In this document: positions 1 to 8,540 of the stretch, piece by piece
Numbering within the stretch: position 1 is the first letter of the stretch
Layout: every line of letters starts with the position of its first letter
NCBI GenBank assembly: GCA_910586555.1
Contig: CAJUJY010000009.1
Coordinates: 21,698 to 85,697, forward strand
DNA: 64,000 nucleotides
Origin: an uncultured Lachnospiraceae bacterium
Lineage (GTDB): Bacteria; Bacillota; Clostridia; Lachnospirales; Lachnospiraceae
Reading direction: 5' to 3'
Notes under the pieces: model-generated
Database searches by the model: none
Seen by the model: the letters and a program-made list of their open reading frames with translations, nothing else
Told to the model about the DNA's origin: nothing
Made by a program: the position numbers and the translations under genes

Positions 1-858
1 TATAATCTCTGTAAGTTCCTGTGTAATAGAAGCCTGCCTTGCCCTGTTATATTTAAGTGATAAATCACTAATCATTTCTTCTGCATTACTTGTTGCAGAA
101 TCCATTGCCTGCATACGTGCACCATTTTCACTTGCATGTGACTCTACAAGGCCTCCAAATACCAGGCTGTTTATATATTTAGGAATAATGGCATCAAGGG
201 CCTCCTCTGGTTCTGGCTCATAATTCATAAGTGTTATCTTGTCAAGCGGGCTTTCTGGTTCTTCTTCCTGTTCTGAAATTATATCTTCTGCATCAATAGG
301 AAGCAGTTTTATAAGTGTAGGTATCTGCACTACAGTATTTTTAAATATTGTATATGCAAGATATATCTCACCAATGCCACCACTCTTAAACTGGCTTAAA
401 AGTTCTTTGCCAATTTCCATTGCATCGGCATAAATTGGCTCATTAATTGCTTCTGAATAATCACCAGCTATTGTATACCCCTGCCTTGAAAGGGAATCAC
501 GTCCTTTAGTCCCTACAGCATAGATAACAGTATTATTTTTATTAAAGCGTTCATCTTTAGAAACCATTTTAACTATATTAGAGTTATATCCCCCCGCAAG
601 GCCCCTGTTTGAAGTAATGGTTATTACTGCCTTTTTATCAGACTGGCTTTTTTGTAAAAACGGGTGTGACATCTGCCCTGATTTGGCAATCATATCTGCA
701 ACCGTTTCATACATTGTTTCAAAATAAGGCTTTGAAACTTCTGCGCCAACCTTTGCTTTCTGCAATTTTACAGAGGATACAAGCTTCATAGCCTTCGTAA
801 TCTGCCCTGTACTCTGGACACTTTCTTTACGCCTTTTAATATCTCTCATTGAGGCCAT
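1..858 (-). CDS. atpG: ATP synthase F1 subunit gamma (3' end cut by window edge)
   Basis: This is the rotor stalk of F1, which couples rotation of the c ring to the catalytic head. The minus strand begins MASMRDIKRRKESVQSTGQI, the conserved gamma N-terminal helix. At the window edge it reads RQASITQELTEI, which is the conserved C-terminal helix, so only a few codons are missing. The start at 858 is chosen because a GAGGGTG ribosome binding site lies just upstream; an internal ATG eight bases later lacks one. It follows atpA in the operon. The atpD and atpC genes are expected to the left of the window. Confidence 0.95.
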   Translation of the reverse strand, partial: MASMRDIKRRKESVQSTGQITKAMKLVSSVKLQKAKVGAEVSKPYFETMYETVADMIAKSGQMSHPFLQKSQSDKKAVITITSNRGLAGGYNSNIVKMVSKDERFNKNNTVIYAVGTKGRDSLSRQGYTIAGDYSEAINEPIYADAMEIGKELLSQFKSGGIGEIYLAYTIFKNTVVQIPTLIKLLPIDAEDIISEQEEEPESPLDKITLMNYEPEPEEALDAIIPKYINSLVFGGLVESHASENGARMQAMDSATSNAEEMISDLSLKYNRARQASITQELTEII

Positions 859-941
859 ATTAACACCCTCATTTCTGCGCTGCTTTTATAAATAAGACAG
901 CTTTGTGCCAGGCAGCGCACAGGCACAAATATTAAACTTAT

Positions 942-2456
942 TTACCTGTTCCTAGTAAAATCTGCTTTAAATTCTTCTATCCCTTTAACCAGCTTCTTTT
1001 CTGTATCTTCTTTAATTTCACCATCTGTACGTATAGCCTCTGGTACTTCAGGATACTTTGTGTCCATATATTCAAAGAGCCCCTTTTCAAATTCAAGGAT
1101 ATCATCTACTTCTATATCTATAAGATACTTTTTAGTAGCAGCATATATAATCATAACCTCATTTTCTACTGGCATAGGGTTATACTGGTCTTGTTTTAAT
1201 ATTTCACGTATTCTCTCACCCTGTGCAAGCTGTGCTTTTGTTTCAGGGTCAAGGTCTGAACTAAACTGTGAGAAAGCCGCAAGTTCCCGGAACTGCGCAA
1301 GTTCAATACGGATTGGCCCGGAAATCTTCTTCATAGCTTTAATCTGTGCAGAACCTCCAACCCTGGACACTGAAAGCCCGGCATTAATAGCTGGACGGAA
1401 ACCAGAGTTAAACATTTCTGTTTCAAGATAAATCTGGCCATCTGTTATAGAAATTACATTAGTAGGGATATATGCAGATACATCACCCGCCTGTGTTTCT
1501 ATAATAGGAAGTGCCGTAAGGGAACCCCCGCCTAACTTGTCAGAAAGCCTTGCTGCCCTTTCAAGAAGCTTTGAGTGAAGGTAAAATACATCACCAGGAT
1601 AAGCCTCACGCCCAGGAGGACGCTTAAGCAGCAGTGCCATTGTACGGTATGCAGCAGCATGTTTTGTAAGGTCATCATATATTATAAGCACATCTTTGCC
1701 AGCTTCCATCCATTCTTCACCTATTGCACAGCCTGAATATGGTGCAATATACTGTAATGGTGCAAGTTCGCTTGCTGTAGAAGCTACAACTGTAGTATAA
1801 TCCATAGCGCCATACTCTTCAAGTTTATTAACAATAGATGCAACAGTAGACGCCTTCTGTCCTATTGCAACATATATACAATATACATTTTCTGTTTTCT
1901 GGTTAATAATAGTATCGATTGCAATAGCTGTCTTTCCTGTCTGGCGGTCACCAATTATAAGTTCACGCTGCCCCCTGCCAATAGGAACCATTGAATCAAT
2001 AGCCTTAATTCCTGTCTGTAACGGGGTATCTACTGATTTTCTGGATATAACACCTGACGCAACCCTTTCAATCTGCCTTTTTTTCTTAGTTTCTATTGGG
2101 CCTTTTCCATCTATAGGCTGCCCCAGGGCATTAACTACACGTCCAAGCATTGCATCACCAACAGGAACTTCAACAACCCTTCCAGTAGTCTTTACAATGT
2201 CACCTTCATTAATGTTCTTATGGTCACCTAAAAGCACAGCGCCAACATTATCTTCTTCAAGGTTAAGCACCATGCCATAAATTTCATTTGGAAACTCAAG
2301 AAGCTCACCCTGCATAGCCTTTGCCAGTCCATGAATACGGGCAATGCCATCGGCAACCTGTATTACAGTACCTGTATCTGCAATTTCAAACCTGGCACTA
2401 TAGTTTTTAATCTGTTCTTTAATTACAGAACTGATTTCCTCAGGTCTTAAATTCAT
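942..2456 (-). CDS. atpA: ATP synthase F1 subunit alpha
   Basis: This is the non-catalytic nucleotide-binding subunit of the F1 head. Its length of 504 residues is normal. The P-loop GDRQTGKT is at about residues 169-176. The family also shows the VGDAMLGRVVNALGQPIDG beta-barrel/linker segment (about 99-117) and a region around GFRPAINAGLSVSRVG that carries the arginine finger. An AGGAG site precedes the ATG by 4 bases. It lies 26 bp downstream of atpH in the minus-strand ATP synthase operon. Confidence 0.99.
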   Translation of the reverse strand: MNLRPEEISSVIKEQIKNYSARFEIADTGTVIQVADGIARIHGLAKAMQGELLEFPNEIYGMVLNLEEDNVGAVLLGDHKNINEGDIVKTTGRVVEVPVGDAMLGRVVNALGQPIDGKGPIETKKKRQIERVASGVISRKSVDTPLQTGIKAIDSMVPIGRGQRELIIGDRQTGKTAIAIDTIINQKTENVYCIYVAIGQKASTVASIVNKLEEYGAMDYTTVVASTASELAPLQYIAPYSGCAIGEEWMEAGKDVLIIYDDLTKHAAAYRTMALLLKRPPGREAYPGDVFYLHSKLLERAARLSDKLGGGSLTALPIIETQAGDVSAYIPTNVISITDGQIYLETEMFNSGFRPAINAGLSVSRVGGSAQIKAMKKISGPIRIELAQFRELAAFSQFSSDLDPETKAQLAQGERIREILKQDQYNPMPVENEVMIIYAATKKYLIDIEVDDILEFEKGLFEYMDTKYPEVPEAIRTDGEIKEDTEKKLVKGIEEFKADFTRNR

Positions 2457-2482
2457 GTTACTCCTGCACCTTCCTTCACTTA

Positions 2483-3034
2483 TTAATTAGAAAGCTGGAT
2501 TTTATTAAGTTCCTTTGCCATATTCTCCAGCTTTGTCCTTACACTGCCATCTACTACCCTGTCACCTATCTGTATAACTATGCCGCCAATTAAACCAGGG
2601 TCAACGGCATATTCCATATGGAACTCTTTATAACAGGTAGTTTCAAGAAGTTTAGCCTCCACTGCTTTCTTTTGTTTGCCTGACAAGGCAGCAGCAGATG
2701 TTACACAGGCAACACCAATCTTCTTTTCCTCCCATACTCTTGACATAAAATATGAAAAGATATCCTCTATTTCTGTAAAACGCCCTTTTTCCACAATAGT
2801 TATAATAAACCCTGCCAGCTCATTACAAACTTTGCCTTTAAACGCCTTTTCCACCATGTCTTTTTTCTCATCAACAGGGATTTTAGGGTGTGAAAGAAGA
2901 TTAATATATTCTTTATTATCTTTAAGCACCTGTAAAACTGCTTCCACTTCTTCAAGCAGGGTATCCAGCCTGCCTTCTTCTACGGCAACTTCAAACAAAG
3001 CATCACCGTATGTTTTTGATACTAACTTAGCCAT
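2483..3034 (-). CDS. atpH: ATP synthase F1 subunit delta
   Basis: This is the OSCP-type delta subunit, joining the peripheral stalk (b subunits) to the top of F1. It has 183 residues, as usual. The N-terminal helical domain starts KLVSKTYGDALFEVAVEEG. The C-terminal part has the conserved DPGLIGGIVIQIGDRVVDGS motif (about residues 145-164). Its start overlaps the 3' end of atpF by 13 bp, which suggests translational coupling. The neighbours fix the identity. Confidence 0.97.
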   Translation of the reverse strand: MAKLVSKTYGDALFEVAVEEGRLDTLLEEVEAVLQVLKDNKEYINLLSHPKIPVDEKKDMVEKAFKGKVCNELAGFIITIVEKGRFTEIEDIFSYFMSRVWEEKKIGVACVTSAAALSGKQKKAVEAKLLETTCYKEFHMEYAVDPGLIGGIVIQIGDRVVDGSVRTKLENMAKELNKIQLSN

Positions 3035-3579
3035 GTTTCATCACCCATCTCTTTTAAAGTGTCTGCAATTAACTGTGACTGTTTTTTATCATCTAAAGAA
3101 GATGCAACAATCTTGCCTGCCATAACAGATGCAACAGCGATAATTTCCTGTTTTACATCATCTTTTACCTTTGATTTCTCAAGTTCCACCTCACGGCTTG
3201 CCCTTTCAAGAATTCTTGCAGATTCTTCTTTTGCCTCATTAATAATGGCATTTTCTTTCTTTATTGCCTTCTTACGGGTGTCACTAAGGATTTCCTCAGC
3301 TTCCTTGCCAGCCGCCTTAAGTTTCGCATCATACTCTGACTTAAAATTTATGGCATCTTCTTTTTCTTTAGCTGCTGTTTCAAGCTGTTCCTTAATGAAA
3401 TCCTGTCTTTTCTGCAACATATTACGTGCAGGGTTAAAGAGCAGGTAAGAAAGTAAAAGGAATAATGCAAACATCGCAACCATTGTTATAACTGCGTCAA
3501 CGAGAAGCTGTGGATCAAGGCCAAATATATAATCACCAAGTGCGCTGCCTGACAATGCCACTCTTATTACAACATTCAC
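3022..3579 (-). CDS. atpF: ATP synthase Fo subunit b
   Basis: This is the peripheral stalk subunit. One membrane helix is visible at about residues 28-47 (VDAVITMVAMFALFLLLSYL). It is followed by the typical FNPARNMLQKRQDFI start of a long charged coiled coil rich in Lys and Glu up to about residue 150. The 17-20 residue extension before the helix is a little longer than in many b subunits. The gene sits between atpE and atpH and overlaps atpH by 13 bp. Confidence 0.97.
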   Translation of the reverse strand: MNVVIRVALSGSALGDYIFGLDPQLLVDAVITMVAMFALFLLLSYLLFNPARNMLQKRQDFIKEQLETAAKEKEDAINFKSEYDAKLKAAGKEAEEILSDTRKKAIKKENAIINEAKEESARILERASREVELEKSKVKDDVKQEIIAVASVMAGKIVASSLDDKKQSQLIADTLKEMGDETWLS

Positions 3580-3621
3580 TTTTTAAGCCTCCTTTCTGCT
3601 GCAATCTTTCAACTGCATAAA

Positions 3622-3885
3622 TCAAAGTTTGCTATAAAGCGGGTTAGCGAATAACAGTATTAACGCAACTACAAGTCCGTAAAGACCAGTTGTTTCTGCT
3701 ACAGCCTGGCCTAAAATCATTGTTGACATAATATCACCCTTTGCACCTGGATTACGTCCAACCGCAGAAGCACCATAACCAGCAGCAATACCCTGTCCTA
3801 CACCAGGACCAATACCAGCAATAACTGCAAGCCCTGCACCTATTGCAGAACCCATTAATACTAAACCTTCATTTGTTATATTCAT
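3622..3885 (-). CDS. atpE: ATP synthase Fo subunit c (Na+-type signature)
   Basis: This is the proteolipid that forms the rotor ring. It has two membrane helices joined by the conserved polar loop GRNPGAKGD (residues 43-51; Arg44 and Pro46). The ion site reads Gln31, Val62, Glu64, Thr65, Thr66 and Tyr69. Known Na+-translocating c subunits such as that of Ilyobacter tartaricus use Gln32, Val63, Glu65, Ser66 (Thr in some relatives), Thr67 and Tyr70. The pattern predicts Na+ coupling, which is an inference from family knowledge. A strong AGGAGG-like site precedes the start. Confidence 0.98.
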   Translation of the reverse strand: MNITNEGLVLMGSAIGAGLAVIAGIGPGVGQGIAAGYGASAVGRNPGAKGDIMSTMILGQAVAETTGLYGLVVALILLFANPLYSKL

Positions 3886-3904
3886 TTTAAATCCTCCTTA
3901 AAAT

Positions 3905-3960
3905 AACATTAATTGTTCCAGCCTGCCTGTGGTAACTTAAGGAACAAGGCTGGTAAAAAA
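3905..3960 (-). promoter_or_regulatory. Structured intercistronic region between atpB and atpE
   Basis: The 110-bp gap holds two crossing inverted repeats. Bases 3913-3919 can pair with 3941-3947 (ttgttcc/ggaacaa), and 3918-3923 with 3948-3953 (ccagcc/ggctgg). They overlap by two bases, so they are either alternatives or a pseudoknot. A hairpin at this place could stabilise or boost translation of atpE, which is needed in excess over the other Fo subunits. The core tgcctgNggtaacttaag recurs at 63054 upstream of rpmH. Confidence 0.45.
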
Positions 3961-3995
3961 TAACATAACACTACTTTACAAAGAACTGGAAATAC

Positions 3996-4766
3996 CTAAG
4001 CATCTTCCCCTATTGCATCAGAAATAAAACTCATTGTCAACATACAGAATACATATGCCTGTATACACCCGGAAAATACATCAAGATATGCATGAAGTGC
4101 GGCAGGCCATATAAGAGTAAGAACCCTTGGCAGCAAACCATAAAGCAGTCCCATCATAACCGTACCTGATAATATATTACCAAATAAACGGAGTGACATT
4201 GATATAGGTGTTGAAAATTCACTAATAAGATTCATCGGGAAAAATAGAAAAATTGGCTCAAATAAAGCCTTAATCTTTCCCATTCCCTGGTATTTAAACC
4301 CATTATACTGAATCATTACCCATGTAATAACTGCCAGCGGAAATGTTACACCAAAATCTGCTGTTGGCGGCCTTAACCCAAGCAGTCCAGACAGGTTACA
4401 GGCAAGTATAAATAAAAACAGTGCACTTACATAGTTCCTGAAAGACAGTGCCTTCTTTGGCCCCATTGTGCCCTTTACCATTCCATCAAGCGATTCAACT
4501 ATAAGTTCAACCACATTCAGGAACGGGCCTGGTACTTTATTAGGATTTGCATTTTTAATAGCATGGTTTGCACATACTGCAAAAATTAATATTGCAGCAA
4601 TAACAATAATCATAGATATATGCGTTGTTGTAAGATACACATCCCATCCAAAGAATGAGAACTTTGTATTTGAATAACCCCTTATAAAGAAGTCAACCTG
4701 GTCACCGCTGCCCGCAAGAAAAACCCTGCCAGGTCCCTGCGGCAAATCTAAGACGCCATTTCCCAC
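3996..4766 (-). CDS. atpB: ATP synthase Fo subunit a
   Basis: This is the stator channel subunit that passes ions to the c ring. It has 256 residues with five or six membrane helices. The essential stator arginine lies in the SMSLRLFGN motif (about residue 191). The family motifs NLSGLLGLRPPTADF and the C-terminal ring-facing helix (FSGCIQAYVFCMLTM) are present. The N-terminal 35 residues are extracytoplasmic. A GGAGGGTG ribosome binding site precedes the start. It is third in the operon after atpZ and atpI. Confidence 0.97.
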   Translation of the reverse strand: MGNGVLDLPQGPGRVFLAGSGDQVDFFIRGYSNTKFSFFGWDVYLTTTHISMIIVIAAILIFAVCANHAIKNANPNKVPGPFLNVVELIVESLDGMVKGTMGPKKALSFRNYVSALFLFILACNLSGLLGLRPPTADFGVTFPLAVITWVMIQYNGFKYQGMGKIKALFEPIFLFFPMNLISEFSTPISMSLRLFGNILSGTVMMGLLYGLLPRVLTLIWPAALHAYLDVFSGCIQAYVFCMLTMSFISDAIGEDA

Positions 4767-4829
4767 ATTTTCACCCTCCTTTTCTTAAATATTGTATTGA
4801 AATAACAATATATAAATATTGTCAAAACA

Positions 4830-5222
4830 CTACCACCTTTGTATACGTCCTGCCGCCTTATGGACTACAGGTTGTAAATAAGCAGAAATTTTCATGCCAA
4901 ACAGACCTAGTACTGTGCCTACAGGATGTACATACTTATATCCTGCCATAGAAACTGCCAGTACAACTGCCATGAAAAAAAATCTTTTTAAAGTGGCAAG
5001 CTGCATATGCCTTTGTGCATGTTTTACATCAAGATCCAGAGCTATATCAAGATTATGGAACATGTGTAATAAAAGGCCTGCTGCTGCCATGCCTCCAAGT
5101 AATACTCCTGCTGCCATTGCAAGCTTATTCCTGGCTATTATTACTAATATAATCAAAACTGGTACTAACCATACCAGTAAACCAGCAAACATTTCTTTCA
5201 GGATTTGTTTTGCCTTTTTCAT
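4830..5222 (-). CDS. atpI: ATP synthase subunit I (AtpI-like)
   Basis: This 130-residue protein has four hydrophobic segments (about residues 12-30, 34-53, 80-98 and 100-118). It precedes atpB, the normal position of the AtpI/ATP-synt_I family, which helps insert and assemble the c ring and may bind Mg2+. Sequence conservation in this family is low, so the call depends largely on topology, size and position. Its start lies 2 bp after the atpZ stop, so the two are probably translationally coupled. Confidence 0.75.
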   Translation of the reverse strand: MKKAKQILKEMFAGLLVWLVPVLIILVIIARNKLAMAAGVLLGGMAAAGLLLHMFHNLDIALDLDVKHAQRHMQLATLKRFFFMAVVLAVSMAGYKYVHPVGTVLGLFGMKISAYLQPVVHKAAGRIQRW

Positions 5223-5224
5223 CT

Positions 5225-5581
5225 TTAAAGCCCTTTCTGCCCTTTATTACCAGGATAACGCCCTGTCTTTTCTATCCCTCCAGGCTCCTGTGCTTCCCTG
5301 GGGCAGTTTATGCTGTAATCCTTAAGATCCTGTATATACTTAAGCCTGTCATGCTCCTTCTTCATGTCCGCAGAGTAAAATGACTTCGTAAGAATATACA
5401 AATTCCTAAATGATGCACCAATGCCTATAAATAAAAGCACCAGAAAACAGGCCTGTGTATTAAACAGACGGTTCAGCCACACACCAAGGGCAGCACATAA
5501 AAATATAGGAACCATCATGCTTACACTGATCTGGGTTATCATTGCAATGCTCTTTATTACCTTACGGCTTTTATCCTCCAT
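5225..5581 (-). CDS. atpZ: AtpZ/AtpI-type ATP synthase assembly protein
   Basis: This small protein has two membrane helices (about residues 15-35 and 43-62 from the chosen start) followed by a charged tail. It matches the 'ATPase gene 1' (AtpZ) family that opens many Clostridia atp operons. The start MEDKSRKVIKS at 5581 is preferred over an upstream one because GGAGG lies 9 bases before it. In other bacteria AtpZ and AtpI together support Mg2+/Ca2+ uptake or rotor assembly. The role here is inferred from position. Confidence 0.7.
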   Translation of the reverse strand: MEDKSRKVIKSIAMITQISVSMMVPIFLCAALGVWLNRLFNTQACFLVLLFIGIGASFRNLYILTKSFYSADMKKEHDRLKYIQDLKDYSINCPREAQEPGGIEKTGRYPGNKGQKGL

Positions 5582-5619
5582 AATGCTGCCTCCACAACTG
5601 GTATTACTTACCATATATT

Positions 5620-5649
5620 ATTATAAGATATAGTATTTGAAAAGTCCAC
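5620..5649 (-). promoter_or_regulatory. Probable sigma-A promoter of the atp operon
   Basis: Read on the minus strand, TGGACT (5644-5649) and a perfect TATAAT (5620-5625) are separated by 18 bases. They lie about 40 bases upstream of the atpZ start. This is the only good match in the divergent gap with the DUF402 gene. Confidence 0.55.
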
Positions 5650-5683
5650 ATAAAATATTTCTTATTTACAGGCAAAAATTCCT

Positions 5684-5712
5684 TTACAATATGCCATTAC
5701 ACTATTATAATT
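5684..5712 (+). promoter_or_regulatory. Probable sigma-A promoter of the DUF402 gene
   Basis: TTTACA (5684-5689) and TATAAT (5707-5712) are separated by 17 bases, about 50 bases before the start codon at 5764. The match is 11 of 12 consensus positions. It is divergent from the atp promoter. Confidence 0.65.
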
Positions 5713-5763
5713 ATTCCAACACCTTATTTTAGCCTTATTTAAGTATAGAAAGGAATAAAAACC

Positions 5764-6237
5764 ATGGACAGTGTAAAGTTATTCCGCAGACGGTTTATAC
5801 CAGAAGAAATAATAGAACTAAAAAACGACCATATTATAATGTTTAAAGATAATATTATTATTACAAAATGGAATGTATTAAAACCAAGGGACGACATTAA
5901 TAATGGCATTTCTGCGTATTTTATAGATGATGGGATAAAAGTCAGCAAAATATTTGATGGAACAGGCAGGTTTGTATACTGGTACTGTGATATTATTGAA
6001 ACAGTCCATAATAAAGAAAGTAATTCCTACACATTTAATGACTTGTTAGTTGACATACTTGTATATCCTGACGGGCACGTTGAAGTTGTTGATATGGACG
6101 AATTTGCAGATGCAATGGAAAATGGCGTACTTAAAACAAAAACTATAGCTTTTGCCATGCGCAGCGCAGATGCACTTTTAAAAACTATTTATTCAGGTAA
6201 TTTTAAAAAATATACACACTATATAGAAGATATTTAA
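5764..6237 (+). CDS. DUF402 family protein (possible nucleoside di/triphosphatase)
   Basis: This 157-residue protein has the DUF402 signature: WNVLKPRDD, then GISAYFIDDGIKVSKIFD, then VYWYCDI (about residues 72-78) and LLVDILVYPDGHVEVVDMDE (about 90-109) with clustered acidic residues. Characterised members hydrolyse nucleoside tri- and diphosphates with a metal held by such Asp/Glu residues, while others act in RNA binding. An AGAAAGGA site lies upstream. It is a single-gene unit with its own promoter and terminator. The substrate is not predictable from sequence. Confidence 0.8.
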   Translation: MDSVKLFRRRFIPEEIIELKNDHIIMFKDNIIITKWNVLKPRDDINNGISAYFIDDGIKVSKIFDGTGRFVYWYCDIIETVHNKESNSYTFNDLLVDILVYPDGHVEVVDMDEFADAMENGVLKTKTIAFAMRSADALLKTIYSGNFKKYTHYIEDI

Positions 6238-6286
6238 AAGGAGTACCTATGTGATATCTTTAAGATATCCAAAATGTACTCCCTTT
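6237..6286. terminator. Bidirectional terminator between the DUF402 gene and the M56 gene
   Basis: GGAGTAC (6240-6246) pairs with GTACTCC (6276-6282). Flanking A and T runs allow termination in either direction. The loop holds a second hairpin, gatatct/agatatc. The two convergent genes end on either side. Confidence 0.7.
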
Positions 6287-6301
6287 ATGTCATGGTGCCG
6301 T

Positions 6302-8419
6302 TTAGTTTACATTTTGTGAATAACTGAAATTATTTATGCCTCCTGATATTACATTATAAACATAACTTCCATTAATTGTAATATTATCTTTTGTATTTGC
6401 AACAAATATATTTGTTGCAAATCCTATTTCCAGATTATCACCATTTTTATTCTCAAGCTTGTATACCACAGGATCTTCCTCATTAAATACAATATTTGTA
6501 TCATTATAATTCTTAAATACAGAAGCTATTGTACTGTTTCCATCCTCATGTGCATAATATACCTTCTGCCTGTTTAAATCATACACTGTAAAAGTACGTG
6601 TCCTTAATCCATTATAAATAAGGACTGCATATCTTTTACTATCTTCTTCTGCCCATTGTATATCACAAAAATATCCTTTAATAACAGGCATTTTTCTCTG
6701 GAATTTGCCAGGGTTTAATATAATCTGTTTTATAGCTTCATTACCTGTTGTATCTTTTTTTGTTACAATTTCTACATACGTAGTATCCCCACTATCCAGT
6801 GTATGTGTATTTTCTTCTCCCTCTGTGCTTCCTTCATTAGTATAATCTGTCCTGTATTTTTCCAGTTCTTCCTTTGTCATTTCCTTTTGTTTATATTTTT
6901 CCTCATCTTGGTCCCAGATATAATAAACAGTCTTTTTTAAATGTTTTACACTAAACACCCCTGTAGTTTTCTCTGGTATATTAAACTTGCATGATGCAGC
7001 TTCTTTTTTAGAAGTATCATAAATTGCACCTTCAATCCTCTCAAATGACATTTCTCCTACATTCCATATATGGTACTCTTTAAGGACAGAATTTTTCTTT
7101 CTGGCCATGCCAGTAACCTCCCTCCACCTCTTGTTTGTAACATCTGCCTGCTGGCCAATAACAAGTTCATTTATGCCATCAGCATTGTAATCATATACAA
7201 AAAGTTCTGTTCCTTCCCCAAAATAAAGCTGCCCTTTAGGGACATCATTAAAAATATAACTTATATCTGCCTGTCCAAGCCCTGAATTAAAAGTATCATT
7301 AAGCTTTAACTCAAAACTTCCCGTATATCCCTTTCCCTTTTCATAACTGCCAGAAGTCATCACAAGCTGGATTCTTCTTACAAGGCCGCTTGGGGAAACT
7401 GTATCCAGGCTTGCTACAACAACCTCTTTTCCAGTACTAAAAAGCTGCCTGTCTTCTTCATGCCTGGTTTCTGTCCCCCAGGTTCCCCCGTTCCATAATA
7501 TTTGTAATGGCCTTAATAAAAATATCCATGTAAAACACAAAAACAAAGTAACCAGCGCAAGCAATGAATACTGGCGGTGGCTCTTGTCCAGGTAAATAAG
7601 CCTTTCTGCCCTTTTTTTTGCATATTTTTCATTAAAAAACAGCAATGTCTGGCGTCCTTTAAAACTGCCATTATCTAAATTAAATAATTCCTGTGCAAAA
7701 CCATTTGCAGAATTTCCACCATTCTTTTTTACAACAGCTTCATCTGCTGCCATTTCAATATCTAAAGTTAATAAATAATATGCAAGCCATATAAAAGGGT
7801 TAAACCACTGGACTGCCAGCACAATAAATGCAAAAACCCTTTTAATCCCATCTATGCTTTTACTATGTGCCTCAAAATGCTGTAGAAGATATTTTATATC
7901 ATTTACCCTTGTGCCAGAAGGAAGGTACATTTTTAGGAAACACACACCTGTAATTAAAGGTTCTTTAAGTTTTGATGTCTGGTATACCCTTTCATATACA
8001 TTGGCAGCATCTGAAAGCCACATCCTGTTACCAGCCTGGCGCACCAGGGTAAATAATAAAATGCCTGCTGTCCCTGCACACCATATTAATGTACATATTA
8101 TATAACTTCTGTCTGCACTAACCTCATGGATAAATACGCTTAGCCACCCTTTCATTATTCCTGCATTATCATTTATTTCAAGCCCAAGCTGTGCAAGCAG
8201 CATATGGAACTTCCGGTTCCATTTCTTTACAAGGCAGAAAGGGCTTGAAACTGATACTGGGCATATACCCCTTACAAAATATAAAAGCCACATATAAACA
8301 ATATATTTCTTTGGTGCTTTATGCAATATAAGCCGCATAAGCAGAATAACCGGCATTATAAAGACACTTACAGCCGCCATTGAAAATACTGTATAAAACA
8401 GCTTACATAATAAATCCAT
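6302..8419 (-). CDS. BlaR1/MecR1-like M56 membrane protein with degenerate protease motif
   Basis: The N-terminal half (about residues 1-310) has the multi-helix layout of M56 antirepressor proteases, with conserved segments WFNPFIWLAYYLLTLDIEMA and ADEAVVKK. The catalytic HExxH reads HFEAH, so both His ligands remain but the catalytic Glu is Phe. The C-terminal half is a predicted extracytoplasmic sensor with an FG-GAP/EF-hand-like DYNADGINE motif. The start at 8419 is set by GGAGGG five bases upstream; an ATG 57 bases earlier has none. No BlaI gene is adjacent; the nearest is at 10743. It may be a pseudoprotease receptor. Its signal and target are unknown. Confidence 0.75.
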   Translation of the reverse strand: MDLLCKLFYTVFSMAAVSVFIMPVILLMRLILHKAPKKYIVYMWLLYFVRGICPVSVSSPFCLVKKWNRKFHMLLAQLGLEINDNAGIMKGWLSVFIHEVSADRSYIICTLIWCAGTAGILLFTLVRQAGNRMWLSDAANVYERVYQTSKLKEPLITGVCFLKMYLPSGTRVNDIKYLLQHFEAHSKSIDGIKRVFAFIVLAVQWFNPFIWLAYYLLTLDIEMAADEAVVKKNGGNSANGFAQELFNLDNGSFKGRQTLLFFNEKYAKKRAERLIYLDKSHRQYSLLALVTLFLCFTWIFLLRPLQILWNGGTWGTETRHEEDRQLFSTGKEVVVASLDTVSPSGLVRRIQLVMTSGSYEKGKGYTGSFELKLNDTFNSGLGQADISYIFNDVPKGQLYFGEGTELFVYDYNADGINELVIGQQADVTNKRWREVTGMARKKNSVLKEYHIWNVGEMSFERIEGAIYDTSKKEAASCKFNIPEKTTGVFSVKHLKKTVYYIWDQDEEKYKQKEMTKEELEKYRTDYTNEGSTEGEENTHTLDSGDTTYVEIVTKKDTTGNEAIKQIILNPGKFQRKMPVIKGYFCDIQWAEEDSKRYAVLIYNGLRTRTFTVYDLNRQKVYYAHEDGNSTIASVFKNYNDTNIVFNEEDPVVYKLENKNGDNLEIGFATNIFVANTKDNITINGSYVYNVISGGINNFSYSQNVN

Positions 8420-8540
8420 ACTACCCTCCAGACATACCTGTCCCAAATTAACTGGAAAATATACCAAATCCTGCATTTTTACTTGTACGTTTGTAAAACA
8501 ATCTTATTGCCGTTTAGTTACATTATGGCAGGCAGCAGTA

